NCBI GenBank assembly: GCA_050290225.1
Contig: JBNKHG010000033.1
Coordinates: 77,955 to 141,954 of the forward strand
DNA length: 64,000 nucleotides
From: JBNKHG01 sp050290225
GTDB taxonomy: Bacteria > Pseudomonadota > Gammaproteobacteria > Pseudomonadales > Cellvibrionaceae
Reading direction: 5' to 3'
Part shown: one piece after another, positions 17,947-25,323 of the stretch
Position numbering within the stretch: the stretch's first letter is position 1
Layout: each line of letters begins with the position of its first letter
Made by a program: the position numbers and the translations under genes
The notes under the pieces: model-generated
Told to the model about the DNA's origin: nothing
The model's database searches: none
What the model saw: the letters and a program-made list of their open reading frames with translations, nothing else

Positions 17947-18285
17947 TTTCGCAAGGATAGCCTTGCCAAGCAAAAGCTCGTTCGATTTGTCCTGATAAAG
18001 ACGCTAACCGCAAAGCGAGCCAGGAAAAAGCTGCCTCGGTATCTTGAGTTAATTAGCCAGCTTGAGGGCAGCCCACTACGGGCCTTAGCTCAGACTCTGA
18101 AAGCCTGGATGGGGCCGATTATTGCCATGTGGAGATTCTGTAAAAGCAACGGGATTAGGGAGGGCTTCCACAACAAGATGGAAATGATATCGAGACGAGC
18201 GTATGGGTTTAGAAACTTTGAGAATTACCGGTTAAGAGTGATGGTCCATTGCGGCTGGGATGGAATATTTAACCGGGTAAGATGA
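17947..18285 (+). pseudogene. ISL3-family transposase, C-terminal remnant
   Basis: The frame reads ... LITAK-type basic stretch, ALAQTLKAWMGPIIAMWRF, then the very characteristic ISL3 C-terminus EGFHNKMEMISRRAYGFRNF and ENYRLRVMVHCGWDG, ending in TGA at 18283-18285. Only about 112 residues remain of a ~400-residue DDE transposase; an in-frame TAG lies just upstream and no start is present. No complete terminal inverted repeat is evident. It ends 35 bp before the left tRNA-derived repeat, so insertion or recombination activity occurred exactly at the island boundary. Confidence 0.85.
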
Positions 18286-18320
18286 GTGCCATCCCCCGTT
18301 AATGGGGTAGAACCCCAATT

Positions 18321-18339
18321 TGGCGGGAGGGAGGGATTC
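18321..18339. repeat. Left attachment-site copy (tRNA-Ser 3' end)
   Basis: TGGCGGGAGGGAGGGATTC matches the tRNA-Ser 3' end at 57945-57964 (TGGCGGTGAGGGAGGGATTC) except for one missing base. The orientation is the same, as expected for att direct repeats. The match stops where the tRNA T-loop begins. Confidence 0.78.
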
Positions 18340-18394
18340 ACAACACCTGAATAACGTATTGATTTAAAATAATTTTCTTGAATCAAAAGTTAGG

Positions 18395-18419
18395 TTTTAC
18401 CCTTATTTTTACCCTCACC
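18395..18419. repeat. Terminal 25-bp repeat, left copy (integrase arm-type site?)
   Basis: Two tandem TTTTACCC-type units end in TTTTACCCTCACC. The copy at 57798-57822 agrees at 22 of 25 positions and has the same orientation. Position just inside both island ends suggests binding sites of the integrase or of the AlpA-like factor. Confidence 0.7.
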
Positions 18420-18449
18420 CAATCACCAACACCCTACCTCTGAGGGGAT

Positions 18450-18617
18450 TTACACCGATTTCCTGGATTCCATCCACCGGATGACAGCACTTTCGTACCA
18501 GCCCACGGATCGGGCACCCGTAAGCTGGATTTGCCGGGGGAATTTCCCCTTGGCGATTTCGGCGTAGATCGTTGAGCGGGATAACCCGGTTATTTCCTTC
18601 ACATCCCGTAGCCTCAA
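18450..18617 (-). CDS. AlpA-family excisionase/regulator, short or frameshifted
   Basis: In the frame ending at 18450 the protein reads RLRDVKEITGLSRSTIYAEI, then AKGKFPRQIQLTGARSVGWY and ESAVIRWMESRKSV. This is a typical AlpA/MerR-type helix-turn-helix of satellite-phage and island modules. The in-frame start I can find is TTG at 18617 (55 residues). An ATG with a good context (18633) lies one base out of frame, so a single-base indel near 18622-18632 may have damaged the 5' end. AlpA proteins activate integrase or act as excisionase. It sits inside the left island boundary and between the boundary and the first cargo gene. Confidence 0.78.
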   Translation of the reverse strand: MRLRDVKEITGLSRSTIYAEIAKGKFPRQIQLTGARSVGWYESAVIRWMESRKSV

Positions 18618-19328
18618 GAATCTTATCGGTCATCCCATTTTCCCTGTATCAGCATGATGCTTCTTATGCTATGCCGGGTGTCGGTAAGAGCAATTGAAAA
18701 TCCATTCATGCTGGGGAGAAGTTTTTATCCGGTTGTTAATGGATGGGTACGGACGCCTCTGGTTGTTACGGCATTTTGCAACAAAAAAACACGACAAGGG
18801 TTGAAAGGATTTTCCGTAGCAAAATGCAATTTATTATGCTGTAGCGGCTGCAATTATCCGTGACGACTGCGGCTCAGTCGTAAACAGGCCTTCAGTTTTT
18901 ATTGAAGGCAAAACCCAGGAAATCACTGGATATCTCCAGCGATTTCCGCCCACCACAACCCACTGTAACAGGAGGTGATGCACTCCCATGAAACCCCGGC
19001 GATGCAGGAATGACCCGTCTCTGTGGCGCTTTTACACAGAGACGGGTCTGCAAGACCCGCAAAAAACATCGCCAAAACAACGTATTGGCAGCTTTTGGGC
19101 CGATACAATTGCCACCCCAACCGGCTATGCGGCCCGCCATCCCGCCAGCCATGCTGGCGCGATGCAACGGCACAGCACGCAACCCGCAGACCGTCATGGT
19201 TTGTCCAGGCGTGCCGGGCATAAGCCGGTTGTCATTGTCCCCGCTGCCTTCCATAGACAACCGCGGGCTGAGCGGATCAGCCAAGCGCGACCGGCGCTCA
19301 ATCCGCTTTAACACTTACCAGATTCGGG
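18618..19328. other. Intergenic region at the island's left end
   Basis: About 710 bp with no convincing gene; open frames here are short and lack family resemblance. It contains two hairpins (18888-18909 with arms GCCTTCA/TGAAGGC, and 19012-19048). The DNA is a mosaic of AT-rich and GC-rich blocks, consistent with repeated insertions and deletions next to the truncated bioA. Confidence 0.5.
19012..19048. repeat. Perfect 14-bp-arm hairpin
   Basis: GACCCGTCTCTGTG and CACAGAGACGGGTC are exact reverse complements around a nine-base loop. No T-run follows on either strand. It could be a stable transcript end or a remnant of an IS end. Confidence 0.7.
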
Positions 19329-20282
19329 TTATTGCAGGAAAGCCCGCAGGGTCTCGTAGTCGTCGTAGAAGGCGTTGTAGACATTGTCGGTGGTCAGCAC
19401 CACCGACAGCGGCAGGTAGCCTGCGGTGAGCCCTTTGGAAAGGCACATGAAGTCCGGGGAAATGTCGGACTGCTCGCAGGCAAACAGGGTGCCGGTACGG
19501 CCGAAACCGACCGCAATCTCGTCGGCGATCAGATGCACACCATAGCGATCGCAGGCTTGCCGCAGCTTGGTGTGGTAGATCGGGTGGTGCATGCGCATGT
19601 TGCCGGCACACTGAATCAGCGGCTCCACCACCACGGCGCAGATTTCCTCGTGTTGCTCGGCCAGGATAGTCTCCATCGCCTCCAACTGGCGCAGAGCGTA
19701 CTGTTCGTCAGTTTCTCCCGACTCCTTGTTGAAGGCGTCCGGCGACGGCGCGGTGATGACCTCCATCAGCAGCGGCCGGTATGTATCCTTGTACAGCGCC
19801 ACGTCACCCAAGGCCAGGGCCCCCAAAGTCTCGCCATGATAACTGTTAGCGAGATTGACGAAGCTCTTTTTGCCCGGTCTGCCCTGGTTCTTCCAGTAGT
19901 GGTAGCTCATCTTCAGCGCCGCCTCGATGGCTGATGAGCCGTTGTCGGCGTAGAAGCACTTGTTAAGGCCGACCGGAGTAACCTCGATCAGCCGCTCCGA
20001 CAAGTTGACCACTGGCTCGTGGCTAAAGCCGGCGAGGATCACATTCTCCAGTTTGCCGATCTGCTCCTGGATGGCGGCGTTGATGCGAGGGTTGGCATGG
20101 CCAAACAAGTTAACCCACCAGGAACTCACTGCGTCGATGTAACGATTGTTCTCGAAGTCTTCCAGCCAGACGCCTTCGCCCCGCTTCACCGGAATCAGTG
20201 GGAGGGATTCATGGTCTTTCATCTGGGTGCAGGGGTGCCAGACGGACTTAAGGTCTCTTGCGACGAGATCGGCGTTACGCAT
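19329..20282 (-). pseudogene. bioA: bioA, adenosylmethionine-8-amino-7-oxononanoate transaminase, C-terminally truncated
   Basis: The 317 residues match BioA closely: VWHPCTQMKDHE, SSWWVNLFGHANPRIN, GSSAIEAALKMSYHYW, NSYHGETLGALALGD, VVVEPLIQCAGNM, ADEIAVGFGRTG, and the PLP-lysine motif CLSKGLTAGYLP. Intact enzymes have about 430 residues and continue after DDYETLRAFL with HSHSYTGNPL; here that sequence is replaced by Q-stop. The small C-terminal domain is therefore missing and the PLP enzyme is very unlikely to fold normally. No other biotin gene is near. It is a fragment carried in or rearranged with the island, divergent from the HTH gene at 20315. Confidence 0.88.
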
Positions 20283-20314
20283 GGTGGGGACTCCTGTCGA
20301 CTGCGGGCCCTACC

Positions 20315-21379
20315 ATGGTTGCGAACACCATACTCACCGATGCCAAGAAGTATCTACTGGACATACTGGGCAGGGATGCCGTTGGTAGCGCTTGGGCCAG
20401 ACCTTGGCCCGAAGCCGACCAACTGCCCTTTTTTCTGCAAAACGCCTACACCTATTATCAGGCCAAGCTGTTCGCTCGCCCCTGCCTGCTGATGCTACCC
20501 GGTACGCCGGAAGGTGAAACTCCGGCAGTGGTACGCAAACACTGGCAAGCAGTGAGCAAGCAGTTCAAGGGCGATGTGATCTACCTGATTGCGGCCGTCA
20601 ACTCCTATAACCGAAAACGGCTGATAGAGCAGCATGTCCCTTTCCTGGTGCCAGGCAACCAGCTTTACCTCCCTGCGCTGGGCGTGGATCTTCGGGAACA
20701 TTTCAAACTCGGTAAACAGACCAAAGTGACTCACCTCAGTGCCCCAGCCCAAGCCGTGGTGCTGCGGGAAATCCTGCACCATGACTGCTCCGGCCTGCCC
20801 GCCAAGGAGTTGGCCGGGCTGTTGGGCTACAGCCCCATGACCATCACCCGTGCCATCAAAGAGCTGACCGACCGACAATTGGCAACAGCCGAGAAAGTAG
20901 GTCGAGAGAAGCACCTGCGCTTTCCATCCTCCGGTCGTACCCTGTGGGAGGCAGCGCTACCTGCGCTGCAAAACCCGGTATCCAAGCGAATATGGGTTGT
21001 CTGGCGGGACCGGAAAACATGGAAAGCCACCTTCGAGGGGCGCATGACCGGAGAATCCGCCCTCGCCCATTACACCTCGCTGGCCGGCACCGGCATCAAC
21101 CAATGGGCTATTACCTCGACTGCGTGGTCTGCCCTGGCCAAGCAAAAGGACGTGCATGTACTGGCAAGCCAACCTTCGGATGACAACAGCCATTTCCGCA
21201 AAGATCGGGAGGCGACGGAGCTGGAACTGTGGACGTACAATCCGGATGTCGTCGACCCGGGCAAACCCTGGGTTGATCCACTATCACTTTGGTTAAGTTT
21301 TACGACGAACACGGACGAGCGCATCGAAATATCGCGGGAATCTTTATTGGAACAAGTATGGAGCACATTACCGTGGTAA
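20315..21379 (+). CDS. HTH protein of a nucleotidyltransferase (AbiE-like) gene pair
   Basis: A longer frame starts at 20258, but Met20 (20315, MVANTILTDAKKYLLDILG) avoids overlap with bioA and gives 354 residues. The centre holds a MarR-like winged helix (KELAGLLGYSPMTITRAIKEL, then TDRQLATAEKVGREKHLRF). The C-terminal half (VSKRIWVVW, SALAHYTSLAGTGINQWAIT, VDPLSLWLSF) resembles the antitoxin-like partner of AbiEii-type nucleotidyltransferases. It overlaps the next gene by 22 bp, the tight coupling usual for toxin-antitoxin or defence pairs. I infer a type IV-like antitoxin/regulator role; the partner gene is truncated, so the pair may be inactive. Confidence 0.7.
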   Translation: MVANTILTDAKKYLLDILGRDAVGSAWARPWPEADQLPFFLQNAYTYYQAKLFARPCLLMLPGTPEGETPAVVRKHWQAVSKQFKGDVIYLIAAVNSYNRKRLIEQHVPFLVPGNQLYLPALGVDLREHFKLGKQTKVTHLSAPAQAVVLREILHHDCSGLPAKELAGLLGYSPMTITRAIKELTDRQLATAEKVGREKHLRFPSSGRTLWEAALPALQNPVSKRIWVVWRDRKTWKATFEGRMTGESALAHYTSLAGTGINQWAITSTAWSALAKQKDVHVLASQPSDDNSHFRKDREATELELWTYNPDVVDPGKPWVDPLSLWLSFTTNTDERIEISRESLLEQVWSTLPW

Positions 21380-21714
21380 AAGGCCTCGACGTCTTTAGGG
21401 AACATTTCAAGGGATTTCAGGGCAGTTATGTGCTGATCGGTGGAGTCGCTTGTTATCTGCTCATGGAAGAAGCGGGTGTGGATTTTCGGGCTACAAAGGA
21501 TCTGGATATTGTCCTGTGCGTGGAAGCTCTGGATGCAACCTTCGTCGAGCACTTCTGGGAGTTCGTAAAAGTCGGCGGCTACCAGAATCAGCAAAAAAGT
21601 ACCGGCAACAAACAATTCTACCGATTCGACAAGCCTTCAACCGAAGGCTTCCCCCATATGCTTGAGTTATTCTCCAGAGTGCCCGATCAATTAAGCCCAT
21701 TCTATTATCAATAA
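21358..21714 (+). pseudogene. Nucleotidyltransferase (AbiEii-like), truncated
   Basis: From the ATG at 21358 the 118-residue product has the nucleotidyltransferase core: YVLIGGVACYLLMEEAGVDF followed by the DxD pair in RATKDLDIVLC, and then FYRFDK and HMLELFSR. Intact homologues continue for roughly another 80-130 residues; here the frame ends within the first bases of a ~95-bp repeat (21710-21803). Loss of the C-terminus at a repeat junction suggests a deletion or insertion. A longer frame from 21289 exists but the ATG at 21358 fits the family N-terminus. Confidence 0.72.
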
Positions 21715-21803
21715 GCCTTTTTTATCTTTTATATTCAATCAATTATTTCCCGGCTATAAGGTAATACCACGAAAAGTACCATGCTCAGAAATTTCTTGAA
21801 AAT
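21710..21803. repeat. ~95-bp direct repeat, copy 1
   Basis: Begins AATAAGCC and ends with GAAAATA. It can be aligned along its whole length with 24195-24291 at roughly three-quarters identity, including the shared blocks ATTCAAT and CCATGCTCAGAAA. The two copies flank the ArsR-SRPBCC-MAPEG operon like the ends of a cassette. Confidence 0.7.
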
Positions 21804-22044
21804 AATTTCCTTTTTGACTGAATGGCTCCGTCCAACAGGGGTCAAGAACCAGGCAGACAGGGAAAGATACCAACTCTGTGGGGTCGCACCATGCCATTAC
21901 CGGTAGCCGCTGCTCTTGCGCTACTACCAGGTCAATATTTGTTGCGAAACAATCTAATTGTACGAAAAAAATCAGATTGTACGACGTAAATGGGCGTAGT
22001 ATTTTTCGGGCTAATACCCGTTAGGGGCGCTAAGTCGCTCCTCT

Positions 22045-22665
22045 TCATTGGCCCAGACTCATCATAAGAAAACCACCAAAGGCGGCATTGTTAGGCGCGA
22101 TGGATGCATCCACCAAATTCTTCATCCTGGTAATCGCATCTCGATATCGCTGATAAAATTCCCAACTGGGTTCCGGCCTATACTGCAAATTTTCGAGTTC
22201 AAAATACTCGATCACACCTTTTGCGGTAGTGGGTTTAATAAACACCTCGTCATTGGGGTAATAGTAATTTGGGATTACCGTCATCAATGACCATTTGGCC
22301 AGCTTTAGAGGTCTGAGGGTATCGAGTAGTGTTTGGAATCCTTCTGGTTGATCGCCGTGGAGGAAACCCTTGAGCCCTGAACTTAGCTTTTTCACGGATT
22401 TTTCTTCCAGGGTCTTCATGCCGTCTCTGAACCTGGGTTTTTCGAACATGGATACCAGAGAAGAGCGACTGACGATCTTAACCATGTTTTCCTTAATCGT
22501 ATAAGGGTCTGAAAAGTTTTTTTTGAAAAACAGTTCATGAGTTAAAGCCGTTAATTGTTCAATCTTGTGTTTCTTGCCGACCGCCACCATTTCCGGGTGT
22601 AGAAAACCATCCGGGTATTTTTGAAGGAAGAGTGCTTCCGCCTGTTTCAATTTTTTTGTATTCAT
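22045..22665 (-). CDS. Conserved hypothetical protein
   Basis: A 206-residue soluble, basic protein (MNTKKLKQAEALFLQKYPDG at the start; YYYPNDEVFIKPTTAKGVIEYF centrally). It has no signal peptide, membrane segment or motif I can name. It is the last gene of the minus-strand operon ArsR - SRPBCC - MAPEG - this gene (10-bp gap to MAPEG). Proteins of this appearance are encoded next to SRPBCC/ArsR pairs in other bacteria to my recollection, but no function is known to me. Confidence 0.7.
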   Translation of the reverse strand: MNTKKLKQAEALFLQKYPDGFLHPEMVAVGKKHKIEQLTALTHELFFKKNFSDPYTIKENMVKIVSRSSLVSMFEKPRFRDGMKTLEEKSVKKLSSGLKGFLHGDQPEGFQTLLDTLRPLKLAKWSLMTVIPNYYYPNDEVFIKPTTAKGVIEYFELENLQYRPEPSWEFYQRYRDAITRMKNLVDASIAPNNAAFGGFLMMSLGQ

Positions 22666-22675
22666 CGTTGTGCCG

Positions 22676-23131
22676 TTAAATATTCAAAATAATAAGGTAA
22701 ATGGCACCCAACAAAAAGTAAAAATGACCGATCATCATGCCCATACCGCGCAGTGCTGGCGTGTCGGTATAGCGTTGTCCAAAGGCATGTAGGGCCCTGG
22801 CGAAGACAAACGCACCACCCGCAATCCATAATATGGTTCGGTTGGCGGCGGATATTTCCAACAGTCCCAGTAAAATGAGTGCGGTGGGCACATATTCGAT
22901 AAAGTTGCCATGGGCGCGAGTTTTTCGTCGCAGCGTTTCGTCATTTTTCAATACGTCGGGGGTGGCTTGTGATGTGCCGGTTTTAAGGTAATGCATCGAA
23001 ACCGATAAACTTAGCGGTACCATCATAATGGCAAATAAGGCGGTGTAGATCGAGGTTATGGGTAATGTCACGGGGATGCCCTCTTTATATATGGGAAAGT
23101 CTGTCCATAGCGCCCAGCCATCCGAGCTCAT
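22676..23131 (-). CDS. MAPEG-family membrane protein
   Basis: A 151-residue protein with four hydrophobic segments and MAPEG features: VSMHYLKTGTS, NDETLRRKTRAHGNFIEYVP (the glutathione-binding-type RxHxNxxEYxP motif), and ARALHAFGQRYTD. MAPEG proteins are membrane glutathione-dependent or related enzymes; bacterial ones often have unknown substrates. The frame as given overlaps the upstream SRPBCC gene by 47 bp; an internal start such as the Met at SIYTALFAIMMVP would shorten it, so the exact start is uncertain. Confidence 0.85.
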   Translation of the reverse strand: MSSDGWALWTDFPIYKEGIPVTLPITSIYTALFAIMMVPLSLSVSMHYLKTGTSQATPDVLKNDETLRRKTRAHGNFIEYVPTALILLGLLEISAANRTILWIAGGAFVFARALHAFGQRYTDTPALRGMGMMIGHFYFLLGAIYLIILNI

Positions 23132-23513
23132 GGCGCTGATGAAATTCGGTATTAGGAATTTTTTGGTGTAATACGGTCAATTCGGTTCCCGGGCCCTTTT
23201 CGACTAAAACCCAGGTGACCAATGTAGGTATGCCCGCGTGGATATCCGGTTTTTGCCAGATCCAAGTGAATGATATCCTTGAAACCGGCTCTATCTCGGT
23301 AAATTCACCGCACACGACCACAACGCTTCCATCCGGCTGGGTATATTGCAGGCGGTATTTGCCCCCTATATTAAATTCGTGTTCCAGTACGTTTACTTCA
23401 ATGTCCGGGCTTGGTGAAAACCATTGTTCCAGATACATGGGTTGGCTCAATAATTGAAATAATCCGGTTGCAGAAATGTCGAAGCGCTGCCGGACGATTA
23501 ATGTATTCTCCAT
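23085..23513 (-). CDS. SRPBCC (AHSA1-like) domain protein
   Basis: A 142-residue START/Bet v1-fold protein of AHSA1 type: TLIVRQRFDISATGLFQLL, EQWFSPSPDIEVNVLEHEF, GGKYRLQY, VCGEFTEIEPVSRISFTW, WLGAMDRLSHI. Its ATG comes immediately after the ArsR stop codon (the genes abut at 23513/23514), a very common ArsR-SRPBCC arrangement. Such proteins bind hydrophobic ligands; a role is not established here. Confidence 0.9.
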   Translation of the reverse strand: MENTLIVRQRFDISATGLFQLLSQPMYLEQWFSPSPDIEVNVLEHEFNIGGKYRLQYTQPDGSVVVVCGEFTEIEPVSRISFTWIWQKPDIHAGIPTLVTWVLVEKGPGTELTVLHQKIPNTEFHQRHELGWLGAMDRLSHI

Positions 23514-23861
23514 TTAACAGCCCTTGTCTTCGGTCAGTGATTGAACCAGTTGGCCAAGCCGTGCAAAGTTCCCGGTCCAGAACTGCCGGTGTCGATGCAG
23601 CCAGTCCTCGGCCGAGGCAAGCGTCTCGGGCCGCAGCTGAAAATAATGTGTCCGCCCTTCGACCGTTCTTGTAATCAAGGCCGATTGCTCAAGTACTTTA
23701 AGGTGCTTTGACACCGTAGGCTGGGCAATGCGAAAGGGGGTTGCCATTTCATTCGCCGAAAGCTTCTGCGACTTTGTCAGCATGGTGAGCATGGCTCTAC
23801 GTGTGGGGTCACCGAGCGCATGAAAGACCTGGTCGAGTGGTTGCGTTTTTAATATAGCCAT
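23514..23861 (-). CDS. ArsR-family transcriptional regulator
   Basis: A 115-residue winged-helix protein: LDQVFHALGDPTRRAMLTML, KSQKLSANEMATPFRIAQPTVSKHLKVLEQSALI, VEGRTHYFQLRPE. It has no metal-binding ELCVCDL motif, so it is the non-metal ArsR type that goes with SRPBCC proteins. A perfect 15-bp-arm palindrome covers its own start codon, strongly suggesting tight autorepression of the whole four-gene operon. Confidence 0.93.
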   Translation of the reverse strand: MAILKTQPLDQVFHALGDPTRRAMLTMLTKSQKLSANEMATPFRIAQPTVSKHLKVLEQSALITRTVEGRTHYFQLRPETLASAEDWLHRHRQFWTGNFARLGQLVQSLTEDKGC

Positions 23862-23878
23862 CTGGCTATATTAAAAAC
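23845..23878. promoter_or_regulatory. Perfect operator palindrome over the ArsR start codon
   Basis: Arms GTTTTTAATATAGCC and GGCTATATTAAAAAC are exact reverse complements with the centre ATCT. The start codon of the ArsR gene (23859-23861) is inside the site. An ArsR dimer bound here would block both transcription start and ribosome access. Confidence 0.85.
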
Positions 23879-24494
23879 AATTGAGGGCTTGTGTCAACTT
23901 TTATCGAGATAGTGTGAGAAGGTGACTCGATACGTTTCGCCGCGCCAGTTTTTCTCAATATTTTTATAGGAAACAACACAAATTCAACAAGTCATTAAAC
24001 CGCTGATCTGGGACAAAAAAGAGGTGCGGAGTTTGAGGAGCGTTACATTTATCCGCGTAGGGCATGATCTGCGTCCTTACGATACTGTGCTTTATACAGT
24101 CTATCGCTCACCGGCGGAATCTTGAAGCCTCAGCTACGATGCCAGCCAATGCCAGATATTGCCTGACAATTCAGATCACTCCCACCCTGTCGTAAATAAG
24201 CCCTTTTTATTTTTTGTATTCAATAGATTATTTTACTGTAAATCGGTAACACCATGAAAAATGCCATGCTCAGAAACTCTCTGTGAAAATATGGGTATTT
24301 AATCAACCCACAGGCTGACTATCTAAAAAATCCCTAACTATCGCTAAATCGGCGACAAAACCATGCAATATTTTTCCAATTGGCACTGAACTACTGAATA
24401 ACGGATTATCATTAGGAGCGATTAATAACATGATCGAGCACTATGTAAGAAATGGACGCGCCACATTAGCAGCAAGCGGACAACTCATCTGTGA
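23879..24494. other. Intergenic region, no gene seen
   Basis: About 615 bp between the divergently placed ArsR operon and the 3' end of the TetR gene. It contains the second ~95-bp repeat copy (24195-24291). Frames here are short and broken. The ArsR promoter should lie within the first 60 bases. Confidence 0.5.
24195..24291. repeat. ~95-bp direct repeat, copy 2
   Basis: Aligns with 21710-21803 in the same orientation: AATAAGCC at the start, ATTCAAT, then CCATGCTCAGAAA, and GAAAATA at the end. Divergence is spread evenly, so the duplication is not recent. Confidence 0.7.
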
Positions 24495-25079
24495 CTAACG
24501 AGTGCGACCCGCGACTTTAACAGCCGTCGCCTTGATTGCTTCAGCCACCTCTTCCGCAGTACTAACACTTTTCATCGCGCGAACAACATTGAGACCGCCG
24601 ATCAGCACCCCAAGCATTGCCCAAGCGCGCTCCCTTCGTTCCGTCATTGAGCCACCGGACATACCATCCGCAACCAGCTCAGCGATGCGCGTCATCTTCT
24701 CCTCGTAAATGGCATGGACGTCCGGACCGAAACGAACAACCTCTGTTGTCAAAGTTGCCATTGCACAGCCACTCTCAAGATCTTTTCGGTGTGGCTTGCC
24801 AAGGTAGTAGTCCACAAAAGCCTTAACCCAGTTGCTCCCGTGTTGACGTTGGAATTCAGGAACGCCTTCAATAACTTCATCAAGCCCGGCAGCCAGCGCC
24901 TCGCAAAATGCCCCGTCTTTGGAGCCGAAGTGTGAATAGATCGCCCCCGACGTAACCCCAGCCGCTTCCGCCAGCCCGTTTACTCCAATACCCGCATAGC
25001 CGTGCTTTCGAAAGCTGCGACTGGCGGCCTCCACGACTTTCTGTCGTGTCTCTTCTTTTGGAACACCTTTATGACGCAT
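24495..25079 (-). CDS. TetR-family transcriptional regulator
   Basis: A 194-residue protein: RQKVVEAASRSFRKHGYAGIGVNGLAEAAGVTSGAIYSHFGSKDGAF is the TetR helix-turn-helix (about residues 12-58), followed by a TetR_C-type ligand domain with CAMATLTTEVVRFGP. This subgroup often regulates oxidoreductase or detoxification genes. Four operator-like sites fill the region upstream (25099-25182) between it and the plus-strand gene at 25324, so it probably represses itself and the divergent YdhR-like/glyoxalase genes. Confidence 0.93.
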   Translation of the reverse strand: MRHKGVPKEETRQKVVEAASRSFRKHGYAGIGVNGLAEAAGVTSGAIYSHFGSKDGAFCEALAAGLDEVIEGVPEFQRQHGSNWVKAFVDYYLGKPHRKDLESGCAMATLTTEVVRFGPDVHAIYEEKMTRIAELVADGMSGGSMTERRERAWAMLGVLIGGLNVVRAMKSVSTAEEVAEAIKATAVKVAGRTR

Positions 25080-25098
25080 TGGTAAATACCTTCTAGTG

Positions 25099-25182
25099 AT
25101 AGCGATCGCTATTTAATTGTTGACAAATAGTGATCGCTATTTAATACTCAAAGATAGCGATCATTATATAACGATCGCTATC
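25099..25182. promoter_or_regulatory. Four clustered TetR operator-like sites
   Basis: Site 1 ATAGCGATCGCTAT (25099-25112) is a perfect palindrome. Site 2 is AAATAGTGATCGCTATTT (25125-25142). Site 3 is GATAGCGATCATTATA (25153-25168) and site 4 is ATAACGATCGCTATC (25168-25182). All share the GCGATCGC-like core. They sit in the divergent promoter between tetR and the YdhR-like gene; the spacing suggests cooperative binding or two back-to-back promoters. Confidence 0.85.
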
Positions 25183-25323
25183 AAAGGCAAATGCAATCAG
25201 AGGATGACCAGGCAATGAAATTTCCCGCAAACACGCCATGGAAATATGTGAGGTATTACGACTCGCTGCGTCCTCAGCCATCCCGCAATACAAATCGCAC
25301 CCCTTAACCCAAAGGAAATTAAT

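Noticed and set aside
18415..18633. 72-codon minus-strand frame starting at the good ATG 18633
   Set aside because: Its product makes no sense, while the shifted frame gives a clear AlpA-type helix-turn-helix.
19332..19934. 200-codon plus-strand frame
   Set aside because: Antisense to the bioA fragment, which matches the family continuously.
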